From positions 1 through 54,369 of IMG/VR virus record IMGVR_UViG_3300036820_000024: 54,369 bases of DNA; one strand, 5' to 3'. The translations under genes and the position numbers were made by a program. The notes under the pieces were generated by a model, which had not been told where the DNA came from, did no database searches, and was given only the letters and a program-made list of their open reading frames with translations. How positions within the stretch are numbered: position 1 is the stretch's first letter; each line of letters begins with the position of its first letter. The DNA is from a virus. Of the stretch, positions 1 to 7,228 are shown piece after piece.

Positions 1-145
1 TAAAGATCGGCGAACGCTTGGAGCGCCGTTGGTTTTATAAACCCGTTTGGGGTTGTCACAAGTGCATAGCGGGGCAATTAACTGCCTGGTTGTACCTTGC
101 GCGGCTCATACGGTCGAATTTTAAACTTTTGATATACTTGCCCGG
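1..145. repeat. Terminal direct repeat (left copy)
   Basis: These 145 bases are repeated at 54225-54369 with a single mismatch, T at 19 against G at 54243. The gene that runs off the right end continues in frame here, so the repeat is overlap left when a circular (or circularly permuted) genome was assembled. True physical terminal repeats of this exact length cannot be excluded. Confidence 0.95.
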
Positions 146-245
146 TTTGGGGCATTACTCGATTATAGGGCATATTTTCGCTATTTGTGCCGCTATATAT
201 ATCTCGGAAATTTTTGCATATTACTATAACAACAAACTATCTTAA
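1..245 (+). CDS. Membrane protein with CxxC motif, C-terminal part (gene spans the contig ends)
   Basis: This is the 3' part of a gene that starts at ATG 54119; the first complete codon here begins at base 3. The joined protein is about 116 aa. It has an N-terminal membrane segment (about residues 7-27), a charged WERRW stretch, a Cys-His-Lys-Cys motif (bases about 52-63), and a second hydrophobic segment near the C-terminus before a Tyr-rich end. It sits between a probable tail-completion gene and the tail chaperones. Small membrane proteins with a CxxC are common at this place in Bacteroidota phages; the function is unknown to me. The terminal-repeat mismatch changes Trp to Leu in the WER motif. 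Confidence 0.8.
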   Translation, partial: KIGERLERRWFYKPVWGCHKCIAGQLTAWLYLARLIRSNFKLLIYLPGLGHYSIIGHIFAICAAIYISEIFAYYYNNKLS

Positions 246-248
246 TTT

Positions 249-761
249 ATGGAACTAAAAAAAATCAACTTCGACGACCCGCAATTTATTGCGAACGGTA
301 CACACTACCAGGTGCAAGGCTTTTTAAGTATTGAGCGGTATTGTGAGTTTCAAATTTTGGAGAAAGAGTTAGGTTACGGCTTAACCTTTAACGAAATGTA
401 CAAGCATTTGGATACCGCCGAAAAGCTATTAAACAAAACAAATTTTGTCGGTGCCGCCGTTCATATCAATAACATTAAACAGGGTATTTTAAAAGTCCAG
501 GAACGCGAACCCGTTATATTAAAAATTTGTGCCCTGTTTATTAATGCGGACGACGAGGATATCAAGACGATCAACGGGGATATGGTGGATAAAAAAATTA
601 AGGATTGGAAAACGGAGGGCATGGATATGAATAGTTTTTTTCTTGTGGCAGTCAATTCGGTAAATGGCTTTTTAGGCGCTTATCAGAACATTACCCGGAG
701 CATTACCGGGATATTGGAGGGGTCGTCAAAAGTACCAAAGGACGAAAAACCGGCGAATTGA
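249..761 (+). CDS. Tail assembly chaperone candidate (short product, gpG-like)
   Basis: The 170-aa acidic, soluble protein lies directly upstream of the tape measure gene, where long-tailed phages carry the chaperone pair gpG/gpGT. I see no domain motif, so the call rests on gene order and on a frameshift signal. Codons AGT TTT TTT at 633-641 form a perfect T TTT TTT heptamer in the correct phase for a -1 shift, and the -1 frame is open from 635 to the stop at 952. The zero-frame product ends at TGA 759-761. The long product would share the first 131 residues. Start ATG 249 follows the previous stop closely. Confidence 0.6.
   Translation: MELKKINFDDPQFIANGTHYQVQGFLSIERYCEFQILEKELGYGLTFNEMYKHLDTAEKLLNKTNFVGAAVHINNIKQGILKVQEREPVILKICALFINADDEDIKTINGDMVDKKIKDWKTEGMDMNSFFLVAVNSVNGFLGAYQNITRSITGILEGSSKVPKDEKPAN
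635..641 (+). promoter_or_regulatory. Candidate -1 ribosomal slippery heptamer
   Basis: Seven T residues are read as ..T TTT TTT CTT in the chaperone frame. A -1 slip keeps both codons Phe and enters the frame that ends at 952. The last stop in that frame (TAG 632-634) lies immediately before the heptamer. I did not identify a convincing downstream pseudoknot by eye. Confidence 0.5.
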
Positions 762-952
762 CTGCCAAAAAAACGATATATCAAACCTGCCAGGACACAC
801 GTAACACCTGGCGGGAAATTTGGTTTAATATGGCCGACGGTAAGCAAAGCGAGTACGACCGTATTAAGGCCCTGGACGTCCTGGAGTTTTGGGGGGTTTT
901 CAACCTTTGGCGCGAGAAAGTAAAAAGAGACACTAAACAATATAAAAAATAA
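758..952 (+). CDS. Tail assembly chaperone, frameshift extension (gpT-like) or TTG-started gene
   Basis: This 64-aa reading frame (with a TTG start overlapping the previous TGA) ends 4 nt before the tape measure ATG. It contains WREIWFNMADGKQSEYD and a Trp-rich, basic end. The same frame is open back to 635, so it may be expressed as a 103-residue extension of the upstream protein by -1 frameshifting, giving a product of about 234 aa. This arrangement is typical of tail assembly chaperones. Reinitiation at TTG 758 is the alternative. Confidence 0.55.
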   Translation: MTAKKTIYQTCQDTRNTWREIWFNMADGKQSEYDRIKALDVLEFWGVFNLWREKVKRDTKQYKK

Positions 953-956
953 AGCT

Positions 957-3900
957 ATGCCCGATAACTATACCGTCCCGTTTGGGATTGACAGCAGCAA
1001 GTTTTTTAACGACATTAACCAAATGGACGCGGGCCTCGACAAGTTATCAGCCGGGGCCGCTGATGCCGCAAGCAATATGCAAAAAGCATTTAACGCGACG
1101 GCGCAATCTTCCGACAAGCTGGGGGCGTCCCTGGATGCCAACACCTCGGCGGTGCAAATCTTACGCGACCAGGCAGCAAAGGCGGGTGCTGATATTGCCA
1201 ACTCATTATCCGGAAAAGGTATTGATACGGCATTTAGTACCCGCGTTGCTGCGATTAAAAAGCAATTGCAAACCCTGGCAACAACTACAATCGATCTAAA
1301 CGTCGATTTTCCCGACGCCAAAATACAAGTATTGGAGGAACAAATTAAAGCCGCTACCAGCGCGACCGAGCAATTTAATACCGTTATCCAGTTTGCAAAA
1401 GATCAATTAGCTACAATGACGCCCGGCGGTCAATCATTCATTACGTTATCGACCCAAATACAGACAGCCGAGGAATTTTTACAAAGCCTTAACACCGCGA
1501 TTGCTCAAACGGTGCCAACCGCCGCCGAGTTATCCGAACAATTTAACCGCATATTTGGCGACCCTGGGCAATTCTTAAGCCAAAAAGAATTATTAGCCCT
1601 GGACGAAGCGTTAAGCACTACCAACAGCGACGCCGAGGCCCTCACGGCACAAGTAACGGCCCTATCTAATAAGCTGGCAACGCTCAAACCTGACAATGCC
1701 CAATTTGAGCAATTTACAACCGCCGTCCAGGCTGGCAATGAGGCACTCCAGGCAATGGGCGCAAGCGTCGTGCAAACCGCCGGGGCCGAGGATAACGCAA
1801 CCGCCTCGACCGTTAGTTATCGTACCCAACTAAGAAACATACGTGAGGAATTGGCAAACCTATACGCCGCTGGCTTGCAAAATTCGCAAGAATTTCAGGA
1901 CCTAACCGCAAAGGCGGCACAAGTCGGCAACGCGTTTGCAAATGCCAGCACGGCAATAAAAAACTTAAGCGCTAACGACGTTTATCTACGTGCCGGAACC
2001 GAGGCAATGACGGGTTTAGTGGGAGCCTTTACAGCAGCCCAGGGCGCGGCTGCATTATTTGGGGGTGAAAACAAAAAAACCCAGGAAACAATCGCCAAAG
2101 TAACCGGCGCGCTGGCAGTATTGCAAGGCGTCCAGGCAATCGCTAACGCCCTGCAAAAAGATAGCGCGTTAACCATTTTGTTAACCAAGAGTGCAAGGCA
2201 AGCCGATACCGTCGCCGCCGTTGAGGAAACGGTAGCGGTTGAGGGTGAAGCCGAGGCAACGGTTGCCGCAACCGCCGCAACCGAAGGGTTTACGCTGGCA
2301 TTGCTGGCAAACCCTTTGACGTTGATCGTTGCCGCGATAGCGTTAGCAATTGCCGGTTTGGTGGAATATATCAGCAAAACGGACGACGCAACCGACGCGA
2401 TCAATAAGGAAAACATTGCCCTTAAAGTCCAAAAAGAGAGTTACGACGATCAATTAAACGCCATTCAAAAGTCAACCGATTTGCAAGTCGCCCAGGCTCA
2501 ACAAGCTGGCGCCAAACAAAGCGAAATACAGGCCCGTACGATTTTCGGTTTACAGCAAGAATTAAAAGCCAGGCAGGATAATGTAAAACAGGTCGGGGCG
2601 CAATTGGACGAAATCCAAAAACTTGCGGACGCTTCCCCGGATAATAAGGATTTAGGTAAACAGTTAATCGACGTCGGCGAACAATATAAAAAGGCACTCG
2701 ACGACGTGTTTAACGCTACTCACGATCTCGAGGTTAAAGGCATTGAGCAACATACCGAAATTACAAAAGAGCACGAAGAGGTCGACGCGGCATTTTTGGC
2801 CGAGATGCAAAGCAATTACGCCGCCCGAAAGGCTATAATTTCAGCAACCCAGGGCTTCATAAAGGATGCCCATAAAGAGGAACAAGACGAGTTAACACAA
2901 AACAACGATAAGCAGTTGTTAAAGATAAAACAGGATGCCCAGGACAGGATAGACGTTGTAAACTCGTCTATCCAGGATATGAAGCAAAAGGTTAAGGAAA
3001 ACAACGCGCAAATTAGCCTTATAGGTGAGCAAGTGGGTACGGGCAATATTGACCCAGCCGTCGGCGCTAAACAGATAGCGGATTTACGGGCGCAAAATAA
3101 TTTAATCGCGACCGAGGAAAAGCGGGCCGGTGATGACATTGTGGCAATTAAAAATAATACTGGCTTGCAAATTTTCCAGGCTCAAAAAGAATTTGCACAA
3201 AAGCAGTTAGACCTTCAGTTATCGGCAAACCTGTTATTTGCCCAAAATACCGAAGCCGGTTTTCAGCACGACCAGGATGTTTTAAAAGCCCAATTTGAGC
3301 AACGAAACCAAACGATTATACAGCAGTTTGCAAACCGGAAGGATTTGATCGGGCATTTACTTGCGTCCAATACCGCCGCGTATGCTGATGCCCTGTTAAA
3401 GTTAATAGAGGCTAACCGTGAAAAGGTTTTAGACCAACAAAGCCAGTTAGACCAGTTGCAATTACAAAACTCGGGACAATTCGCGTTAGATAGCACAAAA
3501 CAGCAGGAACAATTACAGGTACAATTATTAGAAATTCAAATTAAGTACGCAAAACTTAAGCTGGACGGCATGGTGGACGACGGCACCAAAGAGAGCGAGG
3601 TAGCCATTGCCCAGCAGAAACTATTAATTGCAAATCTGCAAAACGGACTTAAACAAGCGACCGTAAAGGCGGGCACCGTTGATATTTTCGACGTCCTGGG
3701 GTTGGGGTCACTTTCGGACGATAGCAAAAAGGCACTTTCTGATGCATTGAGCGCCGTTACAAAGGGCCTCGGTCAAATACTGACAGCCGTAACGGACGGG
3801 TATAAGGCCCAAATACAGGCAAAGCAAACGTTAATCGACGCCGATACCGCCGCGCTTAATACCCTGACTAATCAGTTACAAACCGAGCAGGACCTACGGG

Positions 3901-4676
3901 CTAAGGGTTTAGCTAATAACGTCGCCGGTATCCAGGCACAAATAAACGCTAAAAACCAACAGATTGCGACCGAGAAAGCCCAGCAGACTAAATTAATAAA
4001 GCAAAACCAGGACGCCCAGCGCGCCCAGGCTGAAATTAACGCCGCCATTGAGGCCGGTAATTTAATCGTTGCCGCCTCAAATATTTTTAAATCACTTTCG
4101 GCAATTCCTTACGTCGGAGTTGCCCTGGCTATTGCCAGCGTCGCCGCAATGACAGCCGGTTATATTGCCGCCCAGGTAGGTATCTTTAAAGCCATTAACG
4201 CGCAAAACAGCGGAAGCCAGTTTGAGGGGGGCGGTTGGATTGAGGGGCAACCGCATAGCCGGGGCGGTCAAAAATACCGCTCGGTTGACGGGGGGGGCGG
4301 TTTACTCGAGTTAGAGGGGAGCGAGTTTGTTGTGAGAAAATCGGTTGCCGCAAAAAATGCTAACTTTTTAGAAGCCCTTAACGATGGGCAATTAACGGAG
4401 GACGATCTGCGGGAATTTTTACACGGTTCCGGTGTGTCGTTGAGCGTTGACGCCCCGTTAAAGGCTATCGGGGACGTTAAAGTACTGGACGCCGCTAAGG
4501 TTGGTTATTTTCACACGATGCAAAATAACAACTTCAGCGCCGACGACATAAGCGCGTTACGCGAGGGCGTCGAGTACATGGTTAACCTTAAGAAAACCGA
4601 ACCTAAACGCTGGGAGGATGCCAATTATTATTATTCCCAATTGGGTAACACTATTTCAAAAACCGCCAAAAAATGA
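957..4676 (+). CDS. Tail tape measure protein
   Basis: The 1239-aa protein sets tail length and is threaded through the tail tube during DNA injection. It is rich in Ala, Gln and coiled-coil heptads, with two hydrophobic segments (about residues 445-472 and 1045-1080) that could insert in the membrane. Near the C-terminus a Gly-rich stretch is followed by a motif around residue 1122 (EFVVRKSVAAKN), typical of tape measure C-termini. By the usual 0.15 nm per residue this predicts a tail of roughly 180-190 nm, that is, a siphovirus. It follows the chaperone pair and overlaps the next gene by ATGA. Confidence 0.92.
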   Translation: MPDNYTVPFGIDSSKFFNDINQMDAGLDKLSAGAADAASNMQKAFNATAQSSDKLGASLDANTSAVQILRDQAAKAGADIANSLSGKGIDTAFSTRVAAIKKQLQTLATTTIDLNVDFPDAKIQVLEEQIKAATSATEQFNTVIQFAKDQLATMTPGGQSFITLSTQIQTAEEFLQSLNTAIAQTVPTAAELSEQFNRIFGDPGQFLSQKELLALDEALSTTNSDAEALTAQVTALSNKLATLKPDNAQFEQFTTAVQAGNEALQAMGASVVQTAGAEDNATASTVSYRTQLRNIREELANLYAAGLQNSQEFQDLTAKAAQVGNAFANASTAIKNLSANDVYLRAGTEAMTGLVGAFTAAQGAAALFGGENKKTQETIAKVTGALAVLQGVQAIANALQKDSALTILLTKSARQADTVAAVEETVAVEGEAEATVAATAATEGFTLALLANPLTLIVAAIALAIAGLVEYISKTDDATDAINKENIALKVQKESYDDQLNAIQKSTDLQVAQAQQAGAKQSEIQARTIFGLQQELKARQDNVKQVGAQLDEIQKLADASPDNKDLGKQLIDVGEQYKKALDDVFNATHDLEVKGIEQHTEITKEHEEVDAAFLAEMQSNYAARKAIISATQGFIKDAHKEEQDELTQNNDKQLLKIKQDAQDRIDVVNSSIQDMKQKVKENNAQISLIGEQVGTGNIDPAVGAKQIADLRAQNNLIATEEKRAGDDIVAIKNNTGLQIFQAQKEFAQKQLDLQLSANLLFAQNTEAGFQHDQDVLKAQFEQRNQTIIQQFANRKDLIGHLLASNTAAYADALLKLIEANREKVLDQQSQLDQLQLQNSGQFALDSTKQQEQLQVQLLEIQIKYAKLKLDGMVDDGTKESEVAIAQQKLLIANLQNGLKQATVKAGTVDIFDVLGLGSLSDDSKKALSDALSAVTKGLGQILTAVTDGYKAQIQAKQTLIDADTAALNTLTNQLQTEQDLRAKGLANNVAGIQAQINAKNQQIATEKAQQTKLIKQNQDAQRAQAEINAAIEAGNLIVAASNIFKSLSAIPYVGVALAIASVAAMTAGYIAAQVGIFKAINAQNSGSQFEGGGWIEGQPHSRGGQKYRSVDGGGGLLELEGSEFVVRKSVAAKNANFLEALNDGQLTEDDLREFLHGSGVSLSVDAPLKAIGDVKVLDAAKVGYFHTMQNNNFSADDISALREGVEYMVNLKKTEPKRWEDANYYYSQLGNTISKTAKK

Positions 4677-6871
4677 GCAATATAAATAATTACCGCTATA
4701 CCCTTACGACCCGTCGCGGGGTTAAAACTGTTTATCCCCTCGGCGAAGGGGATTTTACTATTTCCTGGGCAAACCAAACCAGCGGCAAGCGATATTATAA
4801 AACCGATTTGCCAAATAACGTAATATTTTTTAAAGATGCTTACGACACTCTTTATAAACTCGAGACCTCGGTATACCGCTGCGAGTATATAAAAATTTTG
4901 GTTGAGCGACGTTGTACCCTGGGCGGCTTGGAAAATTGGGCTCCGTGGTTTACGGGGCGTTTTTTGTTAAATAGCGGCTCGTTTGATCTCGACCGGGAGC
5001 AAGTGGTTATAAAGGTCGATGATTTACAGGATTACAGTTGTTTTGACGACAACAATACCCTCCAGCTTAATTTATTTGACTTTGTGACGAACCGTTACCA
5101 GGTTAACACATACCCGCCCAATACCTCGGTTGAAAAAATCGACAAAACCAGCGTTTATTTAAGTAGTGAGCATGGGCGTTGCGTCGGTTATGCCTGGGAT
5201 GAACTTTATACAGCCGAAAGCGTCGGTTTTACCCCGTACTATAACGAAATTCGTACCGATTGGGTACCCGACCCTGACAATCCTATGGGGCCGGGGAGTC
5301 CCGTTCCTTACACTTGTACCATACACACGTCATACGCTCGGCAAAAAATGGTAGTTGCTTGCGGCGACCCGTCGCCCGGGTCTGACTGGATTTTATTAAC
5401 CGACACTTGCCCAGGCGGGGAGAAAACGTATGTACGGGGCGTCGGTACCTATGGTTGCACCCTTACGGACGAAACCCCCGATTTAGGCGGTTATCTTAAT
5501 CAGATTTGGAATTGCTTAATAGTTGGCGACTCCGACACGATCACGACAATAGATAATGGCATGTTATTGAGCGATTGTTTACAGTTGTTTTTAAATCAAT
5601 ATTGCGGCTCGATTTTGATAAAATCTAACTTTTTGCAGATCAACCCGGACGTCGTTAGCCCAAATAATTACGTAACGGGCGAACTATCCAAAACCGCCAA
5701 CGTGTTAGTTTTTCAGAAATCGGACGTTAAGCGCCCCAACGTTTCGGGTAACGCTACCATTGCACAAATCGACTGGACGGACCTGTTAACGTACGTCGTT
5801 ACCCTTTATAATTTGGCCTGGAGGTTTGAGTACGACGAGACCGGCGCGGTAACTGTTTTTCGTCTCGAGCACGTGAGTTATTACGACCCTGGAGTAGGCC
5901 TTGACCTCACGCAACCGAAATACGCCAAATACATGAATAATTTACGGCGTTACAGCTATAACAACCCCTCGATACCAGCCCAGGAAACGTTTAGTTTCAT
6001 GGAGGCCGTCGGGGCTGATTTTGTGGGGTTGCCAATCGTTTACGACGCCGGTTGTGTCACGGCTGAAAGCAGCCAAAATAATATTAACTATGCGTTGAGC
6101 AACTTAACGACTGAAGTGGCATTGTGTTTGAGTAACCCACCGTCGGACAGCTCTATCGTGTCGGACGATGGGTTTGTTTTTATCGCGTGTCAAAAGGACG
6201 GCGACGGTAATTTTTTTATTGTTTCGGAAAGCGGCATATTTAGCGGGAGCGCCTTAAATAATTCGTTAGCCTGGGCGCAATTACACCGGGATTATTGGAA
6301 ATATGAGCGCCCCGTTAAAGTCGGAAATATGAACGGGGCCGAGACTACGTTTATATCCATTATCCCAACAAAAAAAGGCGACGTTTTAACAATTCCTTTG
6401 TGCTGCGGGGATACTTTCGACCCGTCGTTAAAGGTATTAACACCCCTGGGTATCGGGAAAGTAGACAGCGCCGTTTATTCGTTCAAATCAAATACTTTGC
6501 AGCTTAGTTTATTGTATGACGCCAACCTGGATTTAACAACCAATACGCCGCCGGTAGCTGGCAACCTTACCGAAAGCGTTTACCAGCCCGAAAGTATCGA
6601 CATTGACGTCCTGGCCGTATGCTCGGACGTTGACCCCGATAGTTATTTTACGGCGGTTAATATCATTTACCCGCCTTTGCACGGGCACATTGACGTATTG
6701 GATAACATGCACGTACGCTATACCCCGGACGTTGGTTATATCGGTACTGATAGTTTCGTTTACGAAGTTTTGGACGACTGGAGCGAACCATCAAACCCGG
6801 CACTTGTCGCAATAAATGTTTATGGTGAATATGAGGCATTCACTTATACTTTTTCTTTAACTTTAGCATAA
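4673..6871 (+). CDS. Distal tail / baseplate protein with C-terminal Ig-like domain
   Basis: This 732-aa protein directly follows the tape measure (ATGA overlap), the usual place of the distal tail and tail-associated proteins. The body has no enzymatic motif that I recognise. Residues about 623-720 look like a bacterial Ig/cadherin-like repeat: NTPPVAGN, then a GHIDVLDN...YTP..GYIGTDSFVYEVLD pattern. Such domains bind surface glycans weakly in phage virions. It is probably part of the tail tip. The exact role (Dit-like or Tal-like) cannot be fixed from the sequence alone. Confidence 0.7.
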   Translation: MSNINNYRYTLTTRRGVKTVYPLGEGDFTISWANQTSGKRYYKTDLPNNVIFFKDAYDTLYKLETSVYRCEYIKILVERRCTLGGLENWAPWFTGRFLLNSGSFDLDREQVVIKVDDLQDYSCFDDNNTLQLNLFDFVTNRYQVNTYPPNTSVEKIDKTSVYLSSEHGRCVGYAWDELYTAESVGFTPYYNEIRTDWVPDPDNPMGPGSPVPYTCTIHTSYARQKMVVACGDPSPGSDWILLTDTCPGGEKTYVRGVGTYGCTLTDETPDLGGYLNQIWNCLIVGDSDTITTIDNGMLLSDCLQLFLNQYCGSILIKSNFLQINPDVVSPNNYVTGELSKTANVLVFQKSDVKRPNVSGNATIAQIDWTDLLTYVVTLYNLAWRFEYDETGAVTVFRLEHVSYYDPGVGLDLTQPKYAKYMNNLRRYSYNNPSIPAQETFSFMEAVGADFVGLPIVYDAGCVTAESSQNNINYALSNLTTEVALCLSNPPSDSSIVSDDGFVFIACQKDGDGNFFIVSESGIFSGSALNNSLAWAQLHRDYWKYERPVKVGNMNGAETTFISIIPTKKGDVLTIPLCCGDTFDPSLKVLTPLGIGKVDSAVYSFKSNTLQLSLLYDANLDLTTNTPPVAGNLTESVYQPESIDIDVLAVCSDVDPDSYFTAVNIIYPPLHGHIDVLDNMHVRYTPDVGYIGTDSFVYEVLDDWSEPSNPALVAINVYGEYEAFTYTFSLTLA

Positions 6872-6881
6872 TTTTTAACAC

Positions 6882-7217
6882 ATGGCAAACACAACGGTAG
6901 AAACTAAAATCACAGGTGATACATTTAGCGCTGATGAATGTAATAACATGGTTTCGGCAATTAATAGCAAGCAGGACGATTTAACAATCATCACTAAAAA
7001 TGAAAGCGATTTGATAGAAACATTTACAGGAAGCGGAGTATGGTATTTACCGTTTTTGGATAGTTTGGGAGATTCTCTTCCGGCCGACACTATCCCGCTA
7101 TTCATTCGCTACAATGGCACCCAATTTTTAGGCAATTATGATGAAACCACAACCCCTCCACGAATTTATAACTTTCCAAATAATTCCTCCGCAACTATCA
7201 AAATAACAACTAATTAA
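6882..7217 (+). CDS. Small tail-tip protein of unknown function
   Basis: The protein has 111 aa and lies between the distal tail protein and the fibre. It has no cysteine or clear motif; it starts MANTTVETKITGDTFSADE, which resembles the short N-termini of virion attachment proteins. Its DNA is richer in AT than the flanking tail genes and lacks the CTCGAG and CCWGG words that are frequent elsewhere, so it appears to belong to the same imported segment as the fibre gene. A fibre adaptor or accessory is an inference from position. Confidence 0.6.
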   Translation: MANTTVETKITGDTFSADECNNMVSAINSKQDDLTIITKNESDLIETFTGSGVWYLPFLDSLGDSLPADTIPLFIRYNGTQFLGNYDETTTPPRIYNFPNNSSATIKITTN

Positions 7218-7228
7218 TATTTTATAAC

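Noticed and set aside
1982-2416. A 144-aa frame on the - strand within the tape measure gene
   Set aside because: The Ala/Val/Ser-rich translation mirrors the Ala/Thr-rich coiled-coil on the other strand; it has no start context and no neighbours on this strand.
5868-5873. Other CACGTG words (also near 39290 and 44773) as extra parS sites
   Set aside because: Their flanks do not extend the palindrome to the parS form; only 36669-36682 does.
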